Origin: Emticicia sp. CRIBPO
Lineage (GTDB): Bacteria > Bacteroidota > Bacteroidia > Cytophagales > Spirosomataceae
DNA length: 64,000 bases
Direction: 5' to 3'
Assembly (NCBI RefSeq): GCF_009905725.1
Contig: NZ_JAAAKV010000009.1
Span: 1 to 64,000, forward strand
Under the pieces are notes generated by a model. The model ran no database searches. It was not told where the DNA came from and saw only the letters and a program-made list of their open reading frames with translations. Of this stretch, positions 7,862 through 15,053 are shown one piece after another. Position 1 is the stretch's first letter, and each line of letters begins with the position of its first letter. The position numbers and the translations under genes are program-made.

Positions 7862-8314
7862 TCAGTCAAACTTCACAGAATCAAATATCCGGAGTACCGT
7901 GTCCTCATTTTTACTCACACCAAGCAGGTTAAACTTATTCTGCTGGTCTACCTTAATATAGACACCGATGATGCCCTCACCCGTTTTTTTGGGTCTGACG
8001 ATGTAAGCATCCAATCCGTTGATCTTTTTGGTCGATTTGTGATAATCTGCCGCGGGAAGTTGCTGCAGATCATTGGAATACCAGCCATAATCATAGAAAA
8101 GGCTGTCTTTACCGTCAGTTATGCCACCTACCTGTGAATCAATCCCCTGAAGCTTAAAGCTGGCCCACTCATCCGGAACATTCAGCTTAAACGCTCCGAA
8201 GTCGATCTCTTTCGGATAAGATTCACCGCTCACGTCCTGGTCTTTGCAGGCCATCAACAGCACGCCGGAGACAGCAAAACAAAGAGGTAAAACCCTTAAA
8301 AAGTAATTTGTCAT
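7862..8314 (-). CDS. hypothetical lipoprotein
   Basis: Encodes 150 residues. The hydrophobic leader ends in a lipobox-like LLMAC with Cys at residue 23, so the mature protein is probably lipid-anchored. The mature part has FKLNVPDEWASF and a repeated beta pattern ending in RIFDSVKFD, similar in style to small lipoproteins that carry PsbP/DUF-like folds, but I cannot name the family. It lies 67 bp upstream of the VOC gene on the same strand and may share its transcript. Confidence 0.7.
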   Translation of the reverse strand: MTNYFLRVLPLCFAVSGVLLMACKDQDVSGESYPKEIDFGAFKLNVPDEWASFKLQGIDSQVGGITDGKDSLFYDYGWYSNDLQQLPAADYHKSTKKINGLDAYIVRPKKTGEGIIGVYIKVDQQNKFNLLGVSKNEDTVLRIFDSVKFD

Positions 8315-8538
8315 GGTTGAAAAAACAGGTTTAAAAACATTGCTCTTTTATGACCCTTAAAACGCTCGTATGGTTGCAGTTTATTTTGCATCTTAACAAA
8401 ATAGTGACGCCCCGTACTATAAATTCTCTGATTTTATCTATACTTTTCGTCAGTCAATTGCTTATTCGTCGATTTTTTGTTTAATTAGACAAAAATCCGG
8501 TAAAACCTGATCTCATTAATTCAACCTTTACGCTTACA

Positions 8539-9906
8539 ATGGAAAATCTGAATCTCAACCGCCGCCGCTTTTTACAGGGAGCTTCGGCCACACTCGCCCT
8601 CACCACGCTGGGAGCCAACGGCATGGAAATCATCCATCCGGCCAAAACCCTCAAGGTAGCCCTCATCGGCACCGGATGGTATGGCAAAAGTGACCTTTTC
8701 AGGCTCATACAAGTGGCCGATGTCGAGGTCGTTGCCCTGTGTGATGTGGACAAAAACATCCTGGATGCTGCGGCAAAACTGGTCAGCCAACGCCAGAAAT
8801 CCGGCAACACTCCGAAACTGTACGGAGATTACCGCAAACTGTTATCTGAAAATCAACTGGATATCGTATTGATAGGCACCCCGGACCACTGGCATGCCCT
8901 GCAAACCATCGACGCCATCAAATCGGGAGCCAATGTGTATGTCCAGAAGCCTATCAGCGTGGATGTTATCGAAGGCGAATCTATGGTGGCAGCAGCCAGG
9001 AAATATAACAAAGTGGTGCAGGTAGGTACGCAGAGAAAAAGTACGCCTCACCTGATAGACGCCAAAAAGAACATCGTGGATGCCGGCTTATTGGGAAAGA
9101 TATCGCATGTTGAAATGTGCTGTTACTATCACATGAGAAACAACGGTAACCCTCCTACCCAGGCTGTACCTGATTTCTTTGATTATGAAATGTGGACCGG
9201 ACCTGCCCCGCTCAGACCTTATGACGGCATTCCCCACATCCGCTGGTGGAGAACCTTCGAAGAGTACGGCAACGGTATCATGGGTGATATGTGTATTCAC
9301 ATGTTTGACACCGTCAGATGGATGCTGAAACTGGGATGGCCTAAGAAAATTACTTCTACAGGAGGAATCTATGTACAAAAAGAAGGCAAATCGAATATCT
9401 CGGATACACAGTCGGCCATTTTTGAATACGAGGAACTCAACTGCGTATGGCAGCACCGCACCTGGGGAACTCCGGCCAACCCTGATTATCCTTGGTCATT
9501 TACTTTATATGGCGAAAAAGGAACCCTGTTTGCCAGCACAATGGCCTATGACTTTGTGCCACTGGGCAAAGGAGATAAGATACACAAGGATGTGGTTTAC
9601 GAAAAAGAGAAATATCCTGAAGACAATACCGAAGAGAGGATTGAGCTGAACGCGGCTCCGGCTACCCGTTTGCACATGAAAGACTTCCTGGCAGCGATAG
9701 ACAACAAATCAAAACCTGTTGCAGATATCGAAGAAGGGCACATTTCTACGGCGAGTTGCCTGTTAGCCAACATATCAATGAAAATCGGAAGACCCGTGGT
9801 TTATGATCCGGTCAAAAGAGTAGTGGTGGGCGACAAAGAAGCCACCAAGCTTCTGCGAAGGGCTTACCGTGGTCCGTGGTCACACCCGGAGCCGCATAAG
9901 GTATAA
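8539..9906 (+). CDS. Tat-exported Gfo/Idh/MocA family oxidoreductase
   Basis: Encodes 455 residues. The N-terminus NRRRFLQGASATLAL is a twin-arginine export signal. The Rossmann fold starts at KVALIGTGWYG (about residue 40), and the family signature VYVQKPISVD carries the catalytic Lys. GTPDHWHAL and the C-terminal alpha/beta domain with GDMCIHMFDTVRWML complete it. Such proteins use a tightly bound NAD(P) in the periplasm to oxidise or rearrange sugar substrates. It is on the same strand as the DUF1080 gene 1.3 kb upstream, which suggests a role in 3-keto-glycoside metabolism (inference). A stem-loop follows the stop codon. Confidence 0.85.
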   Translation: MENLNLNRRRFLQGASATLALTTLGANGMEIIHPAKTLKVALIGTGWYGKSDLFRLIQVADVEVVALCDVDKNILDAAAKLVSQRQKSGNTPKLYGDYRKLLSENQLDIVLIGTPDHWHALQTIDAIKSGANVYVQKPISVDVIEGESMVAAARKYNKVVQVGTQRKSTPHLIDAKKNIVDAGLLGKISHVEMCCYYHMRNNGNPPTQAVPDFFDYEMWTGPAPLRPYDGIPHIRWWRTFEEYGNGIMGDMCIHMFDTVRWMLKLGWPKKITSTGGIYVQKEGKSNISDTQSAIFEYEELNCVWQHRTWGTPANPDYPWSFTLYGEKGTLFASTMAYDFVPLGKGDKIHKDVVYEKEKYPEDNTEERIELNAAPATRLHMKDFLAAIDNKSKPVADIEEGHISTASCLLANISMKIGRPVVYDPVKRVVVGDKEATKLLRRAYRGPWSHPEPHKV

Positions 9907-9916
9907 ATTATTTATT

Positions 9917-9952
9917 AAGAAGCTGCACAATCACTTTGATGTGCAGCTTCTT
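9917..9952 (+). terminator. stem-loop terminator
   Basis: A perfect 12-bp stem (AAGAAGCTGCAC / GTGCAGCTTCTT) with a 12-nt loop starts 10 bp after the oxidoreductase stop. The following T-rich stretch is short. Confidence 0.7.
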
Positions 9953-9983
9953 TGTTTCTGGAAAACTCATATAATTTCATTGA

Positions 9984-10199
9984 CGGAACAATTTACACAT
10001 CAATAATGAAAAAGAAGGTGGTTACATGGTAATAATCCCGAGTCTTCCAGGCTGTATTACTTACGGGAAAGACATCAATGACGCACTCACAATGAGCAGA
10101 GAAGCAATAGAACTATACATTGATGAGATGGAAGAAAGAGGAATAATATTAATAGATGACAGCGAATTAATGGAATACACAATGACCCTGGAAATTTGA
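9984..10199 (+). pseudogene. HicB-type antitoxin remnant, 5' truncated
   Basis: From 10002 the frame reads NNEKEGGYMVIIPSLPGC, then ITYGKDINDALTMSREAIEL and YIDEMEERG. This matches the HicB antitoxin fold: EEGGY, PxLPGC, and a helix with AxxxAxEAIELY. A stop lies just upstream (9981) and no ATG precedes GGYM, so the usual first strand is missing. Translation could only begin at the ATG at 10026, giving 57 residues. No HicA toxin gene is present on either side. I read this as a degraded antitoxin left after loss of a HicAB module; a very short functional protein is less likely. Confidence 0.65.
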
Positions 10200-10234
10200 C
10201 AAACCAGTTCTTGCTCATAAACATAATATTATAA

Positions 10235-10267
10235 AAGAGGCTGCCCGGATAATCTGAGCAGCCTCTT
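10235..10267. terminator. stem-loop AAGAGGCTGC
   Basis: A 10-bp perfect inverted repeat (AAGAGGCTGC at 10235, GCAGCCTCTT at 10258) with a 13-nt loop, following the HicB remnant. It lacks a clear T tract on either strand. Confidence 0.5.
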
Positions 10268-10276
10268 AACCATATC

Positions 10277-10315
10277 AAAAAAACCTGAACATCTGAAAAT
10301 GATTTCAGGTTTTTT
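10277..10315. terminator. bidirectional terminator
   Basis: A-rich AAAAAAACCTGAA pairs with TTCAGGTTTTTT across a loop of about 14 nt. It can terminate transcripts from both sides and probably ends the minus-strand GH43 unit. Confidence 0.75.
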
Positions 10316-10326
10316 GATTTTCTGAT

Positions 10327-10572
10327 TTACTCACTTTTAAGCAGACGCACAGACCCCGGCAAACCAGATGGCAGCAGTTCCCATTCCTTCTTCATCGTAA
10401 TATTGGTTTTTGTAAAACGCTCGCTTTGCGGCTTATCCAGATCTCCCACCAGGCGGGTTTTCCAGGTGTATTGCTGCTTCCGATTTTCAAAAAGTGTTTC
10501 AGAAATCCTGTCCTGGGCCAACAGCCCCGATCCTGAAATAAGAAATTTAAATACCGGTAATTTCAATCGCAT
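10327..10572 (-). pseudogene. remnant of a large glycoside hydrolase (GH106/GH2-like C-terminus)
   Basis: An 81-codon frame. It begins like a secreted enzyme (MRLKLPVFKFLISGSGLLAQ, a signal peptide ending in AQ) but then jumps to a sequence resembling the extreme C-terminal beta domain of large rhamnosidase-like glycoside hydrolases: TRLVGDLDKP, SERFTKTNI, WELLPSGLPGSVRLLKS. In those families the corresponding text is roughly NRLIGD, RFTxTN and LLPSGLLGPVRLL. The simplest reading is an internal deletion that fused the start and end of a gene of about 2-3 kb. It starts 25 bp after the GH43 stop, in operon order. Family assignment is from memory of motifs and is moderately sure. Confidence 0.5.
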
Positions 10573-10597
10573 GTTAAGTGTTTTTGTTTAAAGCCCT

Positions 10598-11659
10598 CTA
10601 ATTGCCGGAGGGTACTTCGATTTCTTCGTCTAAACAGACCGGCTTACCGAACTGTGGGACGCCGTCTTTGCTCCATCCGAACTTCTGCATCCTGGGCGAT
10701 CTCTTGTCACGGCAACCCTGGTTCTCTTCAGGATTGGCGTGGTAGATGATCCAGTCTTCCTTCCCGTCTTTCGACTTGAAAAAAGAATTATGCCCCGGTC
10801 CGTAGGCTTTACCTTCCGGGTTTTTCTGAAACACAGGCACCGGACTTTTCTTCCAGGAGAAAGGCTTCATCAGGTCGCTTCCGGCATCTGCCTCCAGCAA
10901 ACCAAGGGCATAGTTATCCGTCCAGCAACCGCTGGCGGAGTACACCACAAATACCTTTTTACTCTTGTCTGATTGTCTCAGAAACTGTGGTCCTTCATTA
11001 ACCACCGGTAAGCCGTTGCCGGATCCCGTTTTTTCCCAATCCAGCTCCGGTTTTGAAATCAAGACACGTTCTCCCTCAATGGTCCACGGGTTCTTCAGTC
11101 TGGCCAGGTAAATATTCTGGCTCACATTGACAGCTCCTTCCCAACCCGACCACATCGCGTATAATTGTCCTTTTACCTCAAAAACACTCATATCTATGGC
11201 CCAGCGGTCGCTCGGGTCACTGATTTTACCTTTCAGGGTCCAGTTTTGAGATAAAGGGTCTTTATCGGGATTCTCCAGCACCCACATCCGGTGGTTGTCG
11301 TTTTTGCCGTCATCTGCCGCCACATAGATATACCATTTACCTCTCAGAAAATGCAGTTCGGGAGCCCAGAGTTCTTTCGAATTCATACCCGAAGCGGGTG
11401 GAACCCAGGCGACTGTTTTTTCAGCTTCCGCAATATCCTCCAGATTTTTGGTCTTCCAGAGCGTAACGTTCCTTCCCGTGGTATGACAATAATAATACAC
11501 CCCGTCTTTAGCCAGTACCCAGGGATCAGGCCCGGAGGGTAAAAGGGGATTTTTAAATGTTTTCTTAGCTATCCCGCTGGAATCAGCCGGATTACCGTAA
11601 GCAGAAATAAGGGGGAGCATCAGCAGTACCCGGCAAAAAAGCTTGAATTGAGAAGTCAT
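10598..11659 (-). CDS. glycoside hydrolase family 43 enzyme
   Basis: Encodes 353 residues. A signal peptide covers about residues 1-21. The five-bladed propeller motifs of GH43 are present: GPDPWV with the likely general base D45, LWAPELHF, WAIDMSVF with D156 as the pKa-modulating Asp, and NEGPQFL with E212 as the likely general acid, followed by GPGHNSFF. Such enzymes remove arabinose or xylose (sometimes galactose) residues from polysaccharides. The frame is open to 11809, but that part reads through a terminator; the ATG at 11659 begins the signal peptide. The gene appears intact while its neighbours (SusC, SusD and the next hydrolase) are fragments. Confidence 0.88.
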   Translation of the reverse strand: MTSQFKLFCRVLLMLPLISAYGNPADSSGIAKKTFKNPLLPSGPDPWVLAKDGVYYYCHTTGRNVTLWKTKNLEDIAEAEKTVAWVPPASGMNSKELWAPELHFLRGKWYIYVAADDGKNDNHRMWVLENPDKDPLSQNWTLKGKISDPSDRWAIDMSVFEVKGQLYAMWSGWEGAVNVSQNIYLARLKNPWTIEGERVLISKPELDWEKTGSGNGLPVVNEGPQFLRQSDKSKKVFVVYSASGCWTDNYALGLLEADAGSDLMKPFSWKKSPVPVFQKNPEGKAYGPGHNSFFKSKDGKEDWIIYHANPEENQGCRDKRSPRMQKFGWSKDGVPQFGKPVCLDEEIEVPSGN

Positions 11660-11692
11660 CAGGTTGAATTTTGATATGACCAGAAATATAAA

Positions 11693-11730
11693 TAAAAAAT
11701 CAGGCCCGTCCAACCAGTGCCGGGCCTGAT
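11693..11730 (-). terminator. terminator after the SusD fragment
   Basis: On the minus strand ATCAGGCCCG pairs with CGGGCCTGAT and is followed by a T6 tract. It lies just downstream of the SusD-like stop and upstream of GH43. Confidence 0.85.
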
Positions 11731-11736
11731 CAGTGA

Positions 11737-11829
11737 TTATTTCGGAATCAGATCCTGTTCTCTCATCGGATAAGCATACAACGTTTTCAAATCGCTGTGA
11801 AAGCCGCAATCACATAGGGTTTGGCCGCT
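11737..11829 (-). pseudogene. SusD-like C-terminal fragment
   Basis: On the minus strand the frame ending at 11737 reads HSDLKTLYAYPMREQDLIPK then stop. This resembles the extreme C-terminus of RagB/SusD glycan-binding lipoproteins (xLYPIPxxEIDxNPN). Nothing upstream encodes the rest of a SusD. It follows the SusC fragment directly, in the usual SusC-SusD order, and ends in a strong terminator. The fragment is short, so the assignment rests on the pattern and the context. Confidence 0.5.
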
Positions 11830-11858
11830 TTTCCCTGGCCGCATGGGCGGTCATTGTT

Positions 11859-12168
11859 TCAGTTACCTTCCCCTGTGCCTTTGATCACGACACTTACACC
11901 TGGCTGGCCTTCCCCGCTTTGGGAATCGGTTACCCTCCCGGCAATGGACGCCTCGTTAGCCTGACCCGGGTAATTCTCAAGACAGGACAAGGTAAGAAAC
12001 TTACTCTCAATGGCTTTGGCTTTCTTTTACTCAGGAATATCTGCCCGTTAAACTCCTCATACTTAATATTCAGGGGCAATAAAATTTTAGCCGGCACAGA
12101 CGACAGCACCTCATTCTGTGCGGTAACGCTGACGGGATGGTTCAGCTTGATCACACTGCGGCTGCACG
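11859..12168 (-). pseudogene. SusC-like TonB receptor N-terminal fragment, frameshifted
   Basis: On the minus strand one frame reads LLPLNIKYEEFNGQIFLSKR, the end of a secretin/TonB short N-terminal (STN) domain. After a frameshift near 12010-12025 another frame reads NEASIAGRVTDSQSGEG then QPGVSVVIKGTGEGN and stop. That is the start of the carboxypeptidase-like domain that follows STN in SusC-type receptors. The plug and barrel (about 2.5 kb) are absent, and a SusD tail comes next. This is a clear relic of a polysaccharide utilization locus whose middle was deleted. Confidence 0.75.
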
Positions 12169-12194
12169 CAAACCTGACCTAGGTGCCCCCCTTC

Positions 12195-12228
12195 TCCGTT
12201 TGAAAAAAAATGATTTTTTTCAAACGGA
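12195..12228. repeat. inverted repeat TCCGTTTGAAAAAAA
   Basis: Arms of 15 bp (TCCGTTTGAAAAAAA and its complement) are separated by 4 nt, between the SusC relic and the hexapeptide-repeat gene. It could act as a bidirectional terminator; the GC content of the stem is low. Confidence 0.7.
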
Positions 12229-12313
12229 CTTTCCGTAATGCTCAAAATGATCCGGGTTTATTATTTATTTCATTATATTTGACCGGAAGCAAAACCCTAA
12301 AACCTGTCGTTCA

Positions 12314-12892
12314 ATGAGTGTTTTACAAAATATTCACCCGTCTGCCATCCTGATGAAAGGCGTTGTGCTGGAGGGTGATATCACGATCGGAGAAAATTCC
12401 TATATCGGGGCAGGAACGGTATTGGTAGCCAATGGCGGTAAAATAGAAATCGGAAAAAATACGGTCATCATGGAAAACGCAGTGATCAGAAGCTCTAGAA
12501 GCTTTGACTGCCGTATCGGGGATCATGTTCTTGTTGGTCCCAAAGCCAGTATAACCGGCAGTCAGATTGCCGATGCCTGCTTTATTGCTACCAATGGTAC
12601 GATATTCCACGGATCAACACTTGAAACCGGAACGGTGCTGGCGGTTAACGGCATTATTCATATCGATACCCATTGCCCGGAAAACACATTTATTCCTATA
12701 AATCACATCGGGTTCGGCAAGCCTGCCAGGGTATATTCTCCTGCAGAAATCCCTGACTTTCATGCAGAACTACGAAAAACCGGGTTTGTGAAGTATGTGT
12801 ATGGCATAGACACGCAAGGCCTGAGCAATCCCGAGGTTTATCAGCAAATGACGGAGAAATTTTTAAGTAACTTAAAAGAGACTCAGAGCTGA
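12314..12892 (+). CDS. left-handed beta-helix hexapeptide protein (gamma-carbonic anhydrase/acyltransferase-like)
   Basis: Encodes 192 residues. Repeated hexapeptides of the [LIV]-G-x-x-x-x type (DITIGENSYIGAGTVLV, KIEIGKNTVIMENAVI, CRIGDHVLVGPKASI) indicate a trimeric left-handed beta-helix. The protein opens with HPSAILMKGVVLEGDI, as in YrdA/PaaY-type proteins, and has scattered His residues (H69 region, H118, H131) that could bind metal between subunits. Known relatives are gamma-carbonic anhydrases and acyltransferases; the substrate is unclear. TATATTTG at 12274-12281 fits a -7 box. The stop codon overlaps the ATG of the next gene. Confidence 0.8.
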   Translation: MSVLQNIHPSAILMKGVVLEGDITIGENSYIGAGTVLVANGGKIEIGKNTVIMENAVIRSSRSFDCRIGDHVLVGPKASITGSQIADACFIATNGTIFHGSTLETGTVLAVNGIIHIDTHCPENTFIPINHIGFGKPARVYSPAEIPDFHAELRKTGFVKYVYGIDTQGLSNPEVYQQMTEKFLSNLKETQS

Positions 12893-13365
12893 TGTCCATG
12901 AATTTTCTGCAGAAAAACAAAACAATGATCCTTTACGGCCTTTCTCTGGCCTTTCTGTTGTATTTTCTCAGATGGCTGGAACTCCGGGTGGTGATCATCA
13001 ACAATGCCTTTGAAATTTATGCCGGGATCATCGCCGTTTTGTTTACAGGACTTGGGATCTGGCTGGCTATCAAACTGACCCGCCCGAAAACCGAGACAAG
13101 GATTATTGAAAAAGAGGTTTACAGGAACAACGATAGTGATTTTGTACTGAATCAGAATGCTTTTGAACAGTCAGGTCTGAGCAAACGCGAACTGGAGGTG
13201 CTCGGGCTGATGGCCGGAGGACTGAGTAACCAGGAAATCGCCGATACCCTTTTTGTATCTTTAAACACCATCAAAACCCATACCTCCAGCCTGTTTGAGA
13301 AAATGGAAGTGAAACGAAGAACCCAGGCCATCGAAGCAGGCAAAAGACAGGGTTTGATTCCATGA
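12892..13365 (+). CDS. membrane-anchored LuxR-type HTH regulator
   Basis: Encodes 157 residues. Two transmembrane segments (about residues 12-30 and 43-62) are followed by a short linker and a C-terminal GerE/LuxR helix-turn-helix: LSKRELEVLGLMAGGLSNQEI then NTIKTHTSSLFEKM and VKRRTQAIEAG. There is no receiver domain, so the DNA-binding part is tethered to the membrane. The start overlaps the previous stop (TGATG). This gene sits before a DUF4199 gene, a pairing I recall from other Bacteroidota genomes. An inverted repeat immediately after the stop could be its operator. Confidence 0.85.
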   Translation: MSMNFLQKNKTMILYGLSLAFLLYFLRWLELRVVIINNAFEIYAGIIAVLFTGLGIWLAIKLTRPKTETRIIEKEVYRNNDSDFVLNQNAFEQSGLSKRELEVLGLMAGGLSNQEIADTLFVSLNTIKTHTSSLFEKMEVKRRTQAIEAGKRQGLIP

Positions 13366-13372
13366 GAAAATT

Positions 13373-13424
13373 CATACTTTTGGGTGAATTCACGGGGGAA
13401 ATTCAAAAATCACCCGAAAGTATG
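13373..13424. repeat. inverted repeat between the LuxR-type and DUF4199 genes
   Basis: CATACTTTTGGGTGA (13373-13387) and TCACCCGAAAGTATG (13410-13424) are complementary at 14 of 15 positions with a 22-bp spacer. It begins 8 bp after the regulator stop and ends about 24 bp before a CAACTTTG box (13448-13455). It may be a regulator-binding site or a weak terminator. Confidence 0.75.
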
Positions 13425-13488
13425 AGCGGTTTGCGGATAAGCCGCGGCAACTTTGTGTCACTTTCAAACCAAATTAAACAAAACTGAC

Positions 13489-14010
13489 ATGAAAAAAAGT
13501 ATCATCATTTACGGCATTATCGCCGGGGCAATCACAGCAAGCTGGTTTATCATTTCACTCGCCATTTACAAAGGCAACGAAGAAAAGCAGTTTGAAAACG
13601 GCATGTGGTACGGCTACGCCTCTATGCTGCTGGCTTTTTCCCTGATATTTGTCTGCATCAAAAACTTCCGCGATAAACATAACCAAGGTTTTATCTCTTT
13701 CGGCCAGGCTTTTAAGATCGGGTTATTCATTACCCTGATTGCCTCAACGATCTATGTGGTCAGCTGGCTGATCGACTATTACTTTTTCATTCCCGACTTT
13801 ATGGAAAAATATTCCGCCATCATGATCAACAAAATGAAGGCCGAAGGAGCAAGCCAGGCAGAAATCAGCAAAAAAACCATAGAAATGGCGGAATTCAATA
13901 AGATGTATCAGAATCCTTTCTTTAACGCCCTGCTTACCTACGCGGAAATATTTCCGGTGGGATTGATCGTCACATTAATCAGCAGTTTAATTCTCAAAAA
14001 AAACCAATAA
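13489..14010 (+). CDS. DUF4199 membrane protein
   Basis: Encodes 173 residues with four predicted transmembrane segments (about 5-24, 40-58, 73-95 and 145-167) and a charged loop containing MEKYSAIMINKMKAEG, which matches the DUF4199 family. The function of this family is not known. The frame could open at a TTG at 13453, but the ATG at 13489 gives the normal MKKS start. CAACTTTG at 13448-13455 is a possible -7 box. The next gene begins 1 bp after its stop, so the two are co-transcribed. Confidence 0.8.
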   Translation: MKKSIIIYGIIAGAITASWFIISLAIYKGNEEKQFENGMWYGYASMLLAFSLIFVCIKNFRDKHNQGFISFGQAFKIGLFITLIASTIYVVSWLIDYYFFIPDFMEKYSAIMINKMKAEGASQAEISKKTIEMAEFNKMYQNPFFNALLTYAEIFPVGLIVTLISSLILKKNQ

Positions 14011-14011
14011 C

Positions 14012-14374
14012 ATGTCAAAATTAGTAACCGGTATAGGAGGATTTTTCTTCCGCTCTAGCCAGCCGAAAGAACTCGGTCTTTGGTATGAAAAACATTTCGG
14101 CATCAACACGATGCAAAGTGGCGAAGTATGGAAACAGGAACACGGACCAACCGTTTTTATGCCTTTCAAAGCCGACACTACCTACTTCGGAACCAGCCAG
14201 CAATTTATGATCAATTTCAGGGTCAGTGATCTGGATGAGTTGTTAACCCGTCTGGAAGCGGAAGGGGTCAGAATTGATGAGAACAGGATGGACGACAGCA
14301 TCGGGAAATTTGCCTGGGTTTATGATCCTGAAGGCAATAAAATTGAACTCTGGCAACCGGCGGACGAAAGCTGA
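14012..14374 (+). CDS. VOC family protein
   Basis: Encodes 120 residues. VTGIGGFFFRSSQPKELGLWY then EKHFG is the opening of a VOC module; MINFRVSDLDELLTRLEAEG and the C-terminal YDPEGNKIELWQP carry the second half, with the Glu in the usual metal-ligand place. The enzyme activity cannot be inferred. It follows the DUF4199 gene by 1 bp. Confidence 0.85.
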   Translation: MSKLVTGIGGFFFRSSQPKELGLWYEKHFGINTMQSGEVWKQEHGPTVFMPFKADTTYFGTSQQFMINFRVSDLDELLTRLEAEGVRIDENRMDDSIGKFAWVYDPEGNKIELWQPADES

Positions 14375-14409
14375 TGCGACATAACCATTAAATAAAGGAA
14401 GGCTTAAAC

Positions 14410-14988
14410 ATGACTACCCATAAAAAGATCCTGGACCTCATTTCAAACCATATCAGTCCTGATAAGGAAGAGACGGAACTGGTTACAGCACTGTTCGAAC
14501 CTTTTTCATGTGAGGCCGGCACGTTGCTTGAAAAGGAAGGGAAAACCGCAAAATATCTCTATTTCGTCAATTCGGGATTTATCAGGACCTTTCATTTTAT
14601 GGAAGGTTCTGAAATCACCACCCACATCAATTGCCCGCCCGGGTTTATTACTTCATTCCACAGTTTTATCAGCGAAACTCCGGCATTCGACAATGTTGAA
14701 GCCGTTACCTCCGCTGATCTTTTAAGAATCACAAAACAAAACCTGGATCTGCTTTACGGCCAAAGCAATGGCTGGGCCGAATTCGGAAGGGCCGTTTACG
14801 AGAAATCGCTGGGCTATAACGAAGCCAGGTCCAGAGACATGATCACCCTTTCTGCCGAACAACGCTATCTGAAACTCCTGGAAAAACAACCGGAAATCGT
14901 CAGGAACGTCCCTCTGAAATACATTTCTTCTTTCCTGGGCATTGAACCACAGTCGCTCAGCAGGATCAGGAGAAAAATCACTTCTTAA
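14410..14988 (+). CDS. Crp/Fnr family transcriptional regulator
   Basis: Encodes 192 residues. The cyclic-nucleotide-binding-type barrel spans about residues 25-115 (LLEKEGKTAKYLYFVNSGFIR), followed by a long helix. The C-terminal segment VPLKYISSFLGIEPQSLSRI is the recognition helix-turn-helix. Bacteroidota have many such small Crp-like regulators with unknown effectors. It may control the SDR gene 65 bp downstream, though no operator can be read. Confidence 0.85.
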   Translation: MTTHKKILDLISNHISPDKEETELVTALFEPFSCEAGTLLEKEGKTAKYLYFVNSGFIRTFHFMEGSEITTHINCPPGFITSFHSFISETPAFDNVEAVTSADLLRITKQNLDLLYGQSNGWAEFGRAVYEKSLGYNEARSRDMITLSAEQRYLKLLEKQPEIVRNVPLKYISSFLGIEPQSLSRIRRKITS

Positions 14989-15053
14989 CATTTGTTCAGT
15001 AGCTTTTATTTTTCCCGGCGGACTTTTGCTTCATCATTAAAACAAATCATGTG

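Noticed and set aside
11733-12182. A 149-codon plus-strand frame
   Set aside because: It is antisense to the SusC and SusD relics, which are recognisable on the minus strand, and its own translation has no recognisable features.
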